Below, piece after piece: positions 23,820 through 35,745 of a stretch of 64,000 nt of DNA. The position numbers were made by a program, and so were the translations under genes. How positions within the stretch are numbered: the stretch's first letter is position 1; each line of letters begins with the position of its first letter. Below the pieces are notes generated by a model. That model saw only the letters and a program-made list of their open reading frames with translations, had not been told where the DNA came from and made no database searches. The stretch is from Paracyclopina nana (taxonomy: Eukaryota > Arthropoda > Copepoda > Cyclopoida > Cyclopettidae), in the NCBI GenBank assembly GCA_019096065.1, contig JAGUCH010000007.1, positions 7,028,501-7,092,500 of the forward strand. Direction: 5' to 3'.

Positions 23820-24560
23820 GGAGGTTGGGTTAGGCGCCGGTTTCAGCGCGCTGTGCAGGGAAGAAGGAGCGCGGCGCATGCATTGCAATGTCCACTCCGA
23901 TGAAGAAGAAGAAGTGGACGAAAAACGAAAAGGGATCTTTTAAAAGTTGGGCGGGCCTAAAAGTGGGGGAAAGTAGGATGCCAATGGAATTTGACCCCAA
24001 GGCTTGGGCTGGCCTCGTTTCTCCCTGTTATTCTTTTTCGGGGCTTGACCCGCGCGTAATATTAAAGTGAGGCCAGGGTCCGGCCTTTTTCTGCTCCTTT
24101 CTCCCTTCTTTCTGCTGTCCAGCCTCCGCAGCCTTCAGCTGCAGCAGCAGTAGAAGTGGCCTCCATTCGGGACGGACCGGCTGGACTAGCTCTCGTCATG
24201 GGACGAGGCCGCACAGTGGACTACTGCTCAGTGTGTGCCGAGGCCAGAGGCCAAAAGCACGTGCGCTGTCGTAGTTGTTCACCTGTGCTCAATAACAGGC
24301 CACGCCTTGTGTGCCCACTTCGTCTCAGTTGGTCAAGCGCGTGCGCGGCGCTGCTCCTCTCAGCTTGTGCTCAGCGCGCGCGCACTAGTGCGCTAGTACG
24401 CGCGCGCGCGCGCGCCTCCTAGCGCACTGGTCACCTTCCAGCGTAGCTCGTTCGCTAATAGTTAGTCTTGGCCGCCGCGAGCTGCATGGCGGATCACCAC
24501 TGTTGAAGAGAGATATTCAGATACTTTTTTCACCGAGGATGAGGCCAGAGCAGCCTCCGT
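23820..24560 (+). promoter_or_regulatory. GC-rich presumed promoter and 5' UTR of the zinc-finger gene
   Basis: The base composition shifts to GC-rich from about 23.82 kb to the start codon. There is a pyrimidine tract near 24.09-24.12 kb and an alternating CG/GC run at about 24360-24420, which contains ACTAGTGCGCTAGT and could form Z-DNA or a cruciform. No clear TATA box is seen. Open frames here are short and proline/arginine-rich, as expected of GC-rich non-coding DNA. Confidence 0.45.
24486..24506 (+). promoter_or_regulatory. Upstream ORF of six codons before the zinc-finger start
   Basis: ATGGCGGATCACCACTGTTGA lies 77 bp upstream of the main ATG, out of frame with it. Its start context, GCATGG, has G at +4. 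If it is transcribed in the mRNA it could lower translation of the main frame. Confidence 0.4.
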
Positions 24561-24582
24561 GAGTGTGTGCACGCCCACCACC

Positions 24583-27500
24583 ATGGCCTCGAGCCCGAAG
24601 CAGTTCAACCTAAGCAATACGACGAGGGAACCAGATCTTCATCATCATCAGCTGAGCTGCGCCAATTGTGACATCAAGTTTGACAGCGAAAACTCGCTCA
24701 GGGTTCACCTGCAGGTCAGCTCACCTTGCTTAGCTCAGCCTGATTTGCTCATTTTAAAAAAAGACTTTTTTTGGAATTTTTTCAATGGCACAACTCTACT
24801 TGATCTCAGCTAATTTGACTTAATCATAACTAGCTCTGAATGCGACCTGATGCAAATCCAGAGTTTCACCTTGCTTAGCTTCAAGCTAGGCGCGGAAATA
24901 AGAGTGATTGAAGCGCTGGGTTTACGATTTTAATTGCTATAAATGCTCATTTTAGAGACTGCTGCTGTAAGTGAGAGCCAGGAATGGGCTAACTATGAAA
25001 AGCCAAAATTCAACTTGCTTTGCTTCGCTCTCAAGGCTGAATACGATCTTTTCTATTTTGTTATACGAAACTACTTGAGAGTGTGTCCGGCGCGTCTGCT
25101 CACCTGTGCACGCGGCAGCAGCGAGTGGAAACGTCCAAGAGACCCAAAAACCACGCCAAATTCGACACAAATCACCTGAAGACTCGTCGCAACCATAGCG
25201 TCCTTTTCCAAAAGCTTGACCCACCTCCATTTTGACATCATCCACTTTCTGGGTCAAGCGAAATACAGTCTAAAAAAAACCAATTATTTGACCAAAAAGT
25301 CAACTTAAGGAAACTTGATGCAATTTTTTTATTGGACCAGGATATAACAGTTTCTGGAATGACCCTTGCTTTTTTTTGCAGCTGATTTGATTTATGACCA
25401 TCTAGTAGTGCATTTTGGGATGCATATTTAGCTAGCTTTTCTCATTGTGTCATAATAGCTACTTAGGTTATTTTTTGCCAACCAATATCATGACTTTTCC
25501 ACTTTTCTGAGAATTTCCAAGTGTTTTGACTTGTCATGATTGCAATCACTTTTAACTTTAAAAACTATATTGAAAACATTGAAAATTCCTCAAAAGTTTT
25601 GCAAAAGCGCGCAATTGGAAAACATCTGTTTTCTCTTTTTTCAGTTGCACCAAATTAACACCTTTTGATTATGATAAATTTGAGTATCCGGAATTGTTTT
25701 AAAAAAGATGGTGACCAGATGTGATTTTTGCAAAAAAAGGAGTAAGAAAATATGGCAATACTCAGAAGTAAGTTTCCTCGCCAAATATCCAGCCTGTGTA
25801 ATTACTGTTTTGGGGCAAAGTTGGCGGGACACAATCTACTTTCGCAACAGCAGCAGTAGCATTAGTAGTAGTGTGAGTCCTTCACTTTTCATAGCATAGA
25901 GATAACAGTAGCATACCGAACGTGCTTTCCAAGGAGAAACAGCAGCTAGAAAAAGCATTTTTCGTTTTCAGATCTCTCTCTCTCTTGCGAAGGCAGCCAA
26001 AAACATGTCGGACAGTATTTGCAAACAGCTGACAACGCCCCATGCTCTGCAAGAAAGTCACTTGCTTCCAATTGATAATCACGGCTCATATGACATTAGA
26101 GATCTGTGGAATTATGAACGACGCAACTTTTTGATTTAGCAACATTTGAACGATTGTGGTGAAGCACAATTTTTTGGCAAGCCCGCGCGCTCAAAACAAA
26201 TGGCAAAGTTATGATGCCCGATTGTCATCGTTCAAGTTAGCTTTCAGTTTCCGATACTGAATCTGTATTCATGTCGTCAATTTGTTTTCTTCAACTTGCA
26301 GTATCACGGAGAGAGCTTTCTGAGCCAGGCCTCAAGTGCGCCCACAGGCCCCTGGCATAGCTCAACGGCCTCTTTGACCTCGAGGTCCTCAACCTACACT
26401 GGCCTCTCGCCGCCACCATCCTCAAATAACTCAAACGTGGATGAACAGCAGCAACCTCTGAAACCTCTCCATATCAATAACAACAGCTATCCAGTGTCTA
26501 CGGGGTCAACCACGTCGAACCACTTGGTCACTAATACGCCCACGCCGCCATCTAGCGCCGAAGCAATTTCACCCTCATCAGCGTCATCAGGTGACAAAAA
26601 TAACGATTTATAGCAATTTTCAACTACAGTTGAGATTCAGCTTTGAAGACTGAAAGCCAATTTGAAAGAGTACAATTGAGACTCATGACTCTGTCATTTG
26701 TTTCGAATGTGTGAGCATGCCAAAAAATTGTGCTTCACGACAATCGAGAAAATGTTGCTAAATGAGATGAACGTCGATCATTGGATGCACTGCCTATGAG
26801 TAGGTCATAATGAGGAAAAATTGTAACTTTTTCTCCCTTTCCTTCTGAAAATAGGCTGAGATAAGAAGCTAGCTCAGAGAAGCAGCTCGAGAAACTAACC
26901 TTGAAATGTCGCCAATATTTACAGTGCAAAGAGAAATTAGTCAACTGTCAATAAAACTTTCCAAATTGCTTTTAGCTGCAGGGATACGCACATTCCTTTG
27001 GTAAATTACGTTATACAATTTTCATTGCTGTTTCGAATGACCCAAAGGAAGACATTTAAGTAGCTGAAAAGTTTGAAATTTAATATTTTCACATATACGT
27101 ATTTGTAAGCTGCTGAGCATTAGGCCTGCATTTTGTGCTGCTTTTGCCTGACAAGCAAGAATTTTTGGCTTTTCGTGTCAAAATCCCAGAAACAAGCCAA
27201 TACTATTGATTTTGCTCTGTAACAATACAAAAAAAGCCTTGGAAGCAGGTGCATTACTTTTTTGTTGTCAAACATTGTCTTGATTATTTACATGTAAATA
27301 AGCACTTTGAGCAATCTGGTTATTCAACTTTTGCCTTGTTATCAAAATTGGCAGTTTTATGTACCTGTCACCCTAAATATTATGAAAAGCTGTTAATGAT
27401 GGGCGTTTCAACTGATTTGGTTGGGCGTTGAAACCATGTAAGGCAAGTGGTCTTTTGATAAGTAATAATCTCGAAAAATTGACACTTGAATGTATTTGTC

Positions 27501-30500
27501 ATGGATGCCCAAAAACACAAGACATCCATTTCAAGATAAACATCTTGCGCAGAGGAATGTCAAAAAAGCCAGTTTGAACACTTAGGTAGCAGCATTGATT
27601 TGCTCAATTCAACAGGTATTGACACAGTCTGTCAAACATCATCATCTTGAAGTAGGAAAAATAAGCCGGATACTATGAATGTATTTAAGATTGAAGCAAC
27701 GATGTTTCAAATGATCAAGCACTGAGACTCAATTGCACTCTCTCAAATTGGTGTTCAGTTTCCGAAACTGAAACACAAATCAGTTGTATGGCATGCCTTA
27801 TCGTCAATATTTCCTAGCTTGTAAGCCTTACTCAATGCATGCTTATTATCATTTCAGTGGCAACCATGATTTCGTATGAGCCCCTACCAAGTGCCATAGG
27901 ACCTAGTCATCACCTGCAGCATCCACAACAATCTCAGCATACTCAGCAACAACAGCATCCTCAGCAACAGCAGCAGCAGCAGCAGCAACATCAAATGCAC
28001 CATCACCAGCATCAGATGCACCTTGCTCAGCAACAGCAACAGCTGCATCACATGCAACAGCAATACCAGCAAGGTGACAACAGCAATCTGGACTATGAGT
28101 TGGATGCCAGCTCCTCAGCTGAGGAGATTTGGGACCTAGACAGCCACACCGTGAAGCGATACAACAATGTGTCTGGTGATACTTCCGTTTCCTCTTCCGG
28201 ACATGCTTCGATGGAGTCGCCCATGGGGTCCTACGGGGGAGAGCTTCATGGCGGACAGCAGCCCCATTTCGCACCCACAAATGCCATGTGGGGACCGGGC
28301 AACATGTACCAGTCTCAACAGCCTCAAGGTAAGCGATGTTTTCCACCCAAGTCCAACCAGGATGGAAGTCAAGTTGTGATGTGGCAAACTAGCTCTCCGT
28401 TGCAAGCTGTTGAGTTGTTGGCAATGTAAAACAAACCCAAAACAACGAACTGAGTGGCAACCTGCTGAGCTTGTCGATGATTGGTGTGTTACTTAAGGGC
28501 GTTCTCATATCGCATTTTAGTTTAACCAAAACTGATACTGGTTAGACCAAACTGACTTTAGACAAAAGTCAGCATTCTTGTAGTGCTTAGTTTAACCAGA
28601 ATCAGCGTTGTTTAACTAAAATCAGTTTTGGTTAGACCAAACTGCAATATAAGAACGCCATTTTGGTTACATCAATTTATTCTTGATAACCATTTGTAAT
28701 GTATTTGAGGAAGCTACCATGAAAAGTCAGTGCCGATAGGTTTCGATCCAGTCTGTCATGTGCAGATTTTGCCAATTGTTCAACGATCCAACAGTTTGCT
28801 ACTGATCACTAGTTTATCCCAGCACAACTTGAGTGCCATGTCGATTGAGCTAATGACGAAAACGCTTTTCATTGCAGGCTTTCATGAGCCCATCTATGGC
28901 AGCAGTGGTAGCGGGGACTGGTTGCACAGCGGTAGCGGAGTGAAGCGGCCCGGCTCCAGCCACAGCGGTTCGGACGAGGCGAAACGCATCAAGACGTATC
29001 AGTGCGAAGCGTGCGACAAGTGGTTCACATCCTCGGGCCACCTGAAGCGGCACTTCAACACGACGCTACACAAGAACGCCACCCGGCACCAGCACAAGTC
29101 GGGTGAGAGCCCTCGCACTCCGACCTCGATAAGTGGTGGTGGAGGCCAGAGTGACCTCGAGGCCATGGCCAACAGTATTAGGAGCAACCTGACTACTACT
29201 ACCTCGACGCTCAACACTTCACCCAGCCCTTCCTCGCCCCTGGCCGCCTCGGCCTCGGCAGCCTCGGCCTCCAACGGCCAGAACAACAACGTTCCTACTT
29301 CACCCTTCTACTCCAGCAGTCGAACGAGTCCGGCCATGAGCTCGCCTGCCAAAATGCTGCAGCCTCCAAACTCGGTCATGAGGCCGATGCTGCCCTCCAT
29401 GAAGGACGTGCACCACCACAGCGGCGACCTCGACAAGCAGCAGCAGCAGGAATGGGCGTCCATGGTGGCCACGCCCATGGGCCACGTGCGCAACTATGCC
29501 ACGCCCTCCACCCTCTACTCCCCAGACTCTGTGAGCGCTGTGAACCGACCCCCTCCCACTCCTGCTGCCTACAGCTCCTCGGCCGCCGAGGGCGTGGCCT
29601 CGGATTTCGCCATGACCTGTGCGCCCGCCGCGAATGACCCGTACGCCCTTCAGCAGCAACAGCAGCAGCAGAATTTCAACTATCATGGCCATTACAACGT
29701 GGACTACGGCCACAGCACCAACGGGGCCGCCAACATGAACTCGTACGTCATGTACGCCCAGAGGGGCGGGGCGGGCGGCTACCTGGGGCACCACCCCGGC
29801 GGCGGCGGGGGTGGGCAGAGTGATATGTCCTCCTACAATAATGAGGGCAGTGTCAAGGACGAGTTGGATCAGCTGTCAGTGGCCACCGGTGACCTCGATG
29901 AGGGCCTCAGTGAAACGGGCACGCCGGCCACGCCCACAGACAGCCTCGAGGGCCCGCCCACACCCTCGCTGGGCAACGGCAACTCCTCGGGGCCGGGGGC
30001 GGGGGGCGAGTACCGCTGCAATGAGTGCAACAAAGTGTTCAACCGCTTGTGCTACTTGAAGCAGCACAACAAGAGCTTCCACAATGGGGAGAAACCCTTC
30101 AAGTGTGGCCAATGTGGCAAAAGGTTCCCGGTGGAGGTGCTCTACCAGGTAAACATCGATCTTCATAGTTTTTGGCGCGAAAAGCAGTTTTGGGGCGGTG
30201 TGCCTTTTTCAAAACAAATCCTTGTTCAATGAGACCTGGTTGAAATCTCTTGTATTTGTTTTCAGTTCCGGAAACTGAACTACAAGTTTTCACAATTTCC
30301 TGCTGTCGATATAATCAAAATCAAAAGCCATATCAGTGATTGATTTACATATGGCACTTTTTTATTGCTTGATTCCTTAAGAAGGTCTTCCTAATATGTG
30401 CTGAGATTTTGTAGGGCTGCCGAATACATCAGTGCAACTAATCTGCTTTCGATTGCCACCTCGCTTTGGCAGTTTGGCGAAACGATTTCTAATATATTAT

Positions 30501-31071
30501 AATCCGTGCTTAGAAAGCACGCTTGTGTGGACTTAAGCCATGAATTTCGGCTAATCCCCATGCTATGAAAACAAATGCAGCATTATGTTTGCTTTGGCCA
30601 ATTTTCAAGAGGAGGATGACCATCTCGTATTAGAAAGCGTTTTCATATGATGATGATGTGTTAGTTTTTGGTCCGGAAAGCAATATTTTGGGAATGGCAC
30701 CATCTCAAATCAAATCCTTGTTAAATGAGACCCGGTTGAAATCTCTCGTGTTTGTTTTCAGTTACGGAAACTGAACTGCAAGTTTCCTCAATTTCTTGGT
30801 GTCGATACATAGCTTCAAAAGCCATCTATTCAGATCTTTTTCGTTGCCATTTCAGGAGCACTTGGCCAAGCATGCTGGAGACAAGCCCTACAAATGTGAA
30901 GTGTGCCCCAAGCAGTTCAACCACAAGACAGACTTGCGAAGGCACATGTGCCTGCACACAGGCGAGAAGCCTTTTGCCTGTGAAGTCTGCGGCAAAGGCT
31001 TCATCCGTGAGGACCGGATGGTCAAGCACTCGGACACACACAAGAAGAAGCAACCCATTCTCATGACATGA
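24583..31071 (+). CDS. C2H2 zinc-finger transcription factor, six fingers, 792 aa, complete
   Basis: Exons 24583-24714, 26302-26590, 27858-28328, 28878-30148 and 30856-31071; phases agree and introns are GT-AG. The ATG at 24583 has a good context (ACCATGG), although the frame is open further upstream. Finger 1 (CANCDIKF, about residues 28-49) is split by intron 1. Finger 2 ([19 protein letters not shown], about 338-362) is isolated. Fingers 3-6 (about 675-785) form a C-terminal cluster with TGEKPF-type linkers, and finger 4 is split by intron 4. Between them lie a glutamine/histidine-rich region coded by CAG/CAA repeats (exon 3), Ser/Thr/Pro-rich and Gly-rich stretches, and an acidic segment. 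This suggests a sequence-specific nuclear regulator with activation or repression regions. I do not recognise a named orthologue. The frame is intact. Confidence 0.92.
26636..27772. repeat. Inverted pair of palindrome-bearing repeat ends in zinc-finger intron 2
   Basis: 26636-26690 starts TTCAGCTTTGAAGACTGAA and continues with CCAATTTGAAAGAG and TTGAGACTCA. 27721-27772 is its approximate reverse complement, ending TTCAGTTTCCGAAACTGAA. A further TTCAGTTTCCGATACTGAA is at 26243-26261 in intron 1. The motif order matches the arms of the foldback elements at 2.5 and 4.1 kb, so these may be the two ends of one diverged 1.1-kb element. Confidence 0.5.
28498..28659. repeat. 162-bp MITE with inverted ends in zinc-finger intron 3
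   Basis: Begins GGCGTTCTCATATCGCA and ends with the near complement TGCAATATAAGAACGCC. The inside consists of several copies, in both orientations, of a GGTTAGACCAAACTG / AGTTTAACCAAAACTGAT module. No clear target-site duplication is visible. Confidence 0.65.
30181..30340. repeat. Direct duplication in zinc-finger intron 4, unit 1
   Basis: About 155 bp that recur at 30677-30830, including GAGACCTGGTTGAAATCTCT and the palindrome TTCAGTTCCGGAAACTGAA at 30261-30279. Confidence 0.7.
30677..30830. repeat. Direct duplication in zinc-finger intron 4, unit 2
   Basis: Second unit of the repeat at 30181-30340, with the palindrome TTCAGTTACGGAAACTGAA at 30757-30775. It ends about 25 bp before the acceptor of the last exon, so the duplication has remade the 3' part of this intron. 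Confidence 0.7.
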
Positions 31072-32250
31072 CAACAGGCCGATCACCAACCTCTGGCTGA
31101 GAGCTGGAGGGATCAGAGGTCAGCCGCCGAGGCTGTGCTGCCACCATCATCATCCTGTTATTGGAGGCCAGAGGCAGCCTCCAACTTCTGAACTGTGCTG
31201 CTCCACTATAAAATACAAGTCAAATTGCTGCAATACCTACAAAATACTACTACCTAAAGACACCAACTTTGATTGCTCAGACTATAAACTATATGGTATG
31301 AGGGCCACTTGTCAGCTGGCAAGCCCCGCCCACCACCACTACTCCTCTCAGCTGGCAGCTGCTTGTTTTGCACCCTTTTCTGCAAGAAGCCCCGCCTCCA
31401 TCCTCTACTACAACAATTTACATGTGCCATATTGAAAAGAACAGTGATTTTGATGCCATGAACAACAATAAGAAGAAGAAGCAAAAGACAATAATGAAGA
31501 ATTTTGAGGGAAAGCATGACCAAGCCAATGTTTATTTGTTGTTATTTTTGGCGTGCAAACAATTCTCTCTCTCTCTCTGACTATGAATAGGCTCTGTATA
31601 TCACAATAATAATCATAACCATTACAATAATATTGCTCTAGAGAGAAACCAGTATTGTTGACATTCAATAATTCCTTGTTGCTTATTGGAGAGGACTTCC
31701 ACTTTTTTGCCACTGTGGAGGTCATCACCTGCTGCTGGTTTAGAAATAATTATGATGGCCAATCTGATGGTTCTAATCACTTGGGCAAAGCTGAACAACA
31801 ACACTGATCATGTGGTCTCACCAAAACTACTACTACAGAAGAAGACAATAATTGCTGATTTTTACTGAATAATAAAAGAACTATGCCTACTGAAACTGTT
31901 AGGACTGATTGAGATGAATAATTATAATTATATAGGCCCCATTTATATAAGGCATCACCACCATCATCATCCCCCAAGTGCAAAAAGAAACTCTGTGAGA
32001 ATGTGCAATCTCTCCACACTTCAAAAAACCATAGTTGAGGAAAAACTACTACCCACCCACCATATATTATTATTACTATTAATAAATATTATTATTATTA
32101 TAGAAGCAATCAAAGAAGACAAGTACTTGTTGAAAATCATTCATCATTGTGGTATACCCTAAAAAGAGACTCAATAAACAAAGAGACATGCAATGTAATG
32201 TGAATCATTGCTTACATTATTAGGGCTTATTAGGATGAATAAAAGGAATT
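31072..32250 (+). other. Probable 3' UTR and downstream region of the zinc-finger gene
   Basis: After the stop at 31071 the sequence has no coding pattern but many ACTACTA, CATCATCATC and ATTATTATT triplet runs and a CT microsatellite (31563-31580). AATAAA occurs at 31871-31876 and 32173-32178. Either could end the transcript, giving a 3' UTR of roughly 0.8 or 1.1 kb. Confidence 0.4.
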
Positions 32251-32382
32251 TGTGACATTAGATACTTTTCCTCAAAAGTCAATCAACATACAGGTTAATT
32301 AATGTTTCTTTTGATTGTCACCTTTTGACACTGAGAATTATTCTCAATTATGAGACTTGATTATTTTCAAAATAGACAACAG

Positions 32383-32750
32383 TTACATAACAAAGCCATC
32401 TACCGACATTTTTGATGAAACACTTGGGAGTTGATTTCATAATCATGTTTTGTTTTTAATGAGTTGGACCACTTTTTTAGGGCGAGTGCTTATTATAGAT
32501 TTTACTTTCACTAAGCATCAGGTGCTATAACATCTTGTCATGAAGTTATATTATAACAGATTTAAAAACACTCTATTTTGGTATCATGAAGTTTAAGTTT
32601 GATTTTTTGAAACTATTACTCGAGTTGCAAGAACGTGGTAACTCAGTCTTTTTCTCAAGCTGCATCAGCTGAAAATCCCAGCTGTTGCCCCAAAAGGCCG
32701 CTAGGATCGCCCTACATCAGCGTTATTGTTATGATACTAATGCGAATTGA
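32383..32750. repeat. Interspersed repeat C, copy 2
   Basis: Matches 11242-11648 (PTCHD intron) from the ATAGACAACAGT block to TTATTGTTATGATACTAATG. It lies between the zinc-finger and tetraspan genes. Confidence 0.8.
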
Positions 32751-33179
32751 CATAAAAATGGCTCTTATTAATAAGTTATCAACTAGCATCGAAGTTAGTG
32801 GTTATATCAATAACTTTTATTAAATGTGTTAATAGAGATCCGCGTTAAAAGCTAGCTTGTTTTAATAATAATAATTTGGTATGAAAGTGATCATCATAGA
32901 ATATTGTGTGTTAAGTATGGCAACATGCTCTCGGACAGGTTGATTGACATTTTCACTCATGGGTTGGCACCGAGTTGTAGCTCGTGGTAAACCTGGGCTT
33001 CAATTCCCAGTCAGCTCCTCCTCCATTCCTAAACTCATCCGATCCAAGCACCTGAAATGGGAACACTTTCAACTGCTCTGTTTTTTCTGCTTGATTTAGG
33101 CTGGAAAAATGTAAGCAGAAAAAGCTGCTGGTAATGCTGTTTGTGAGCTATGCTTTTGGCATGGCATTACACTCATAAT
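32751..33179. other. Intergenic stretch with a weak tRNA-like block
   Basis: Mostly unremarkable. Near 32972-33012 the plus strand reads TGTAGCTCGTGGT and then GGCTTCAATTCCCAG, resembling A and B boxes but only about 10 bp apart. It is at best a heavily deleted tRNA-derived fragment. Confidence 0.3.
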
Positions 33180-34365
33180 TCAATTGGACATCGATGATGC
33201 CAACATTAATGAATTATTCACCTGGAAAAGGCTCACGATGCAGACCCATAAATAGAAGCCTATGGCTGCCTCAACGATGGCAAAGCCCAGGAGAAGCAGG
33301 ATCTCGAAGCGGCTGCCAATGAGGATGATGGAGATGATCACCCCGCCAAGGTAGGAGAGCAGGAAGAGGAACGTGGCAATGATCCAGGGCAGCATGAACC
33401 ACCGTTTCCCCTGAAACATATCTATTTATGTACACTGAGGGAGCGTAAAGCTCAGCTGTCAAAACAAGTCAAATCCAGATGCTTATTCAGAAAGAGAAGT
33501 GCTACTTCTTGCATTCTCACTGCACGCGAGCGCGCGCCAAGTGCTACAAGTGATTTTGAAAATGTTTGCGTCAGCTGTTGTAATAAAATAGTCAGCGGGC
33601 TGTATTGATCCGGAAAGGAAAACGCCAACCTGCAACTCTGCTTTAATTCCTAATATCTATGAAATATTTAAGATATCCCTAGCAGAATTGAGCAGCTCGG
33701 TAAATAGGACTATTTTGGCCAAGTCGTCTCATTCAGGAATTATAAGCGACAAAAAGTCTGCCGCGGCCCAAATTCATGCAGCCGCGACCGAAATTCGATT
33801 GTAGTCTCTTTTGGGGCGTGCAGCAGATCTGCAAACGCACCCCCTTAAGCCTCGCCCAGTAGCACTTCTCTTGTCATTTAAGTTTTGCCAGCTGCTGAAT
33901 TTGGCTCACCTTGATGGAGCCGTAGATGATGAGGACGCTGCAAACGAGGTAAACCACCAGGAGGACAATGCAGACAATGAAGAAGATGTACATGACGTTG
34001 GCCAAGTCCACGACTTGTTCGTCATCTTCAGCCGGCAAATTGGACTGACCCTCATTTGACAGAGCATTGCTGACAACGCCCCAAAAAGCCACGGAGGATT
34101 GACCTGAATGTAAACAATTTTCTCAGCATGTTTTCGCAATAAAGAGGTATTTTTCCGAACCTTCATTGTCATCCTCGGTTCCGGAGTCCTCCTTTCTGAA
34201 CTCGCTCAAGAGGTGGGTGACAACTTGGGCCAAAAACACTCGGTTGACCAGGGACAAGGCCATGGGAATGATGCTGAAGGCCGACAAGGCCAAAGTCATG
34301 ATGCCCATGGTGATTCCGCCCAGCCTGAGGGTCACGCAACAGCAGCAACGCTTGACACACGGCAT
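33180..34365 (-). CDS. Four-helix membrane protein, DUF4728-like, 209 aa
   Basis: Exons in transcript order 34365-34161, 34103-33910 and 33410-33180 with stop TGA; phases fit. The protein starts MPCVKRCCCC, a cysteine-rich cytoplasmic end followed by helix 1 (about residues 17-40). An acidic extracellular loop with EDSGTEDDNEG and DDEQVV follows, then helix 2 (IFFIVCIVLLVVYLVCSVLI), a short loop, and helices 3 and 4 (WIIATFLFLLSYLGG and LLGFAIVEAAIGFYLWV). This layout matches small arthropod membrane proteins of the DUF4728 kind and, more loosely, LAPTM4-like proteins; the function is unknown. The frame is open upstream to an ATG at 34452, but that extension lacks family character. A GT donor (CAG|GTGAAT at 33222/33221) near the end could allow an alternative C-terminus. 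Confidence 0.75.
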
Positions 34366-34862
34366 CTTTCCGCGATTCCAACCCGGATTTGAACCCAGCT
34401 GCTGATGATCTTGCGAAGAAATTTTGGCTACCTGCCCAACTTTTGCACTCACTCCTCAAGCTGAAGCAGCTATACTGTGCGCACCTAGGCTGCACCCCTA
34501 GCTCTTTTCATTTTGGGGCAGAGAGGTTGCGTGATCATCCTACCGTAATTGTTCCGCACCGCTGAATGGAATTTTTTTAAATCAAGCCTTTTCCTTATGA
34601 TGCATTACATGTTATAACTTTTCTTATATTTTTTAAAGAATTGTTTTATTTTCATTTGGAATTTTTCATTCTCCAGCAAAAATGTGCTCAAAATCAATTA
34701 AAAATGCTCCCAAGTAATTTTTGCTGAAAATCTTTTTTTTTTCTTTTAATTCTAAGCATATTGCCAGCAAAGGTAAATGTACTCATTTGGCAAAAATAAA
34801 ATTACTTCATAACTCGAATTTAGTTTTCCTGACTTCTGGGGGTGCCATCTTTAAGCGAGACA
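34366..34862. other. Intergenic, nothing recognised
   Basis: AT-rich DNA upstream of the tetraspan gene. The first 130 bp may hold its 5' UTR. No further gene, repeat or clear promoter motif is visible. Confidence 0.4.
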
Positions 34863-35745
34863 CATTTTGTACAGTCGGAATAAGTTAGACACCTTTTAGC
34901 ATAGTCATTTTTGGTTAGACACATTTTTCATGACTATCATGTTTTAGCATAGACACCTTTTGGCATAGTTGGAATCTGTTATAAAGTCCATATGTTTTAA
35001 TTTAGACATCCATTTAGGCATAGTGCTTTTAGGTTAGACACATTTTAATAACTGGTATACATTAAGTTAGACACCTTTTGTCATAGCACTTTTAAAGTAG
35101 ACACCATTTTTGTGACAGGAACATTTCAGGTTAGACATCTTTTGGTACAGCACTTTTAGCTTAGACACACCAAGACCTTTTAGGTTAGACACCTTTTGGT
35201 ACACTACTTTTAGCTTAGACACACCAAGACGTTTTAGGTTAGACAACTTTTGGCATAGCACTATTAGATTAGACATGTCAAGACACCCCTAAAAGTACTG
35301 CACCAAAAGGTGTCTAACCTAAAAGGTCTTGGTGTGTCTAAGCTAAAAGTACTGTACCAAAAGGTGTCTAACCTAGTTCGCCTGGATATCATAGAGAGCG
35401 GAAGATTTCCAGCGCACGCTACTGAGCAAATCGTCTCAGCTTACTAAAACTTCCACTCTCTATTTAGATCCAGTCGACCTAGTCTAACCTAAAACATACT
35501 AGTCACTAATTTGTGTCTACTCAAAGAGTACTGTGCCAAAAGGTGTCTATCATAAAGTATACCAGTCAATGAAATTTGTCTAGGCTAAAAGTGCTTTGCC
35601 AAAAGGTGTCTAAATTAAAATATCTTGACTTTATAACAAAATCCAACTATGCCAAAAGGTGTCTACACTAAAGCATAGACGTTGTCTATCCTAAAGTAAC
35701 TTGGCGTGTCTAACTTAAAATGACTTGATTTTCTAACATAAAAAG
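34863..35745. repeat. Foldback array of about 40-60-bp repeats (TTAGACACCTTTTGG family)
   Basis: The left half has many diverged units containing GGTTAGACACCTTTTGG and TTAGCTTAGACACACCAAGA. The right half has the same units as their reverse complement (CCAAAAGGTGTCTAACCT, TCTTGGTGTGTCTAAGCTAA). The best-matched inverted part is about 35150-35270 against 35285-35375. A 110-bp unrelated block (about 35378-35490) interrupts the right half. No coding potential. Confidence 0.8.

Larger units (their letters stand above)
16323..24485. other. Intergenic region upstream of the divergent PTCHD and zinc-finger genes
   Basis: The PTCHD start (16322, minus) and the zinc-finger start (24583, plus) face away from each other across about 8 kb. 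The region holds repeat D copies (16.44 and 18.29 kb), a displaced PTCHD exon copy (18.67 kb), GC-rich patches (17.82-18.25, 18.82-18.95, 19.1-19.2, 22.85-23.15 kb), a CTCF-like motif pair (20.83 kb) and a repeat with CTCF-core ends (23.3-23.7 kb). I see no gene in 19.2-20.8, 20.9-22.8 or 16.7-17.8 kb. Untranslated first exons of either gene could lie in the GC-rich patches. Confidence 0.5.

Noticed and set aside
24156..24422. 88-codon frame upstream of the zinc-finger start
   Set aside because: It lies in the GC-rich presumed promoter and ends in an alternating CG run coding Arg/Ala repeats. No conserved features.
27884..28346. Leucine-rich and alanine-rich antisense frames opposite the Q/H-rich exon
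   Set aside because: CAG repeats read as CTG or GCT on the other strand give long low-complexity frames. The plus-strand frame continues through good splice sites and is the coding one.
29300..29794. 164-codon antisense frame across the GC-rich zinc-finger exon
   Set aside because: High GC content keeps the opposite strand open. The sequence is Val/Gly/His-rich without any domain.
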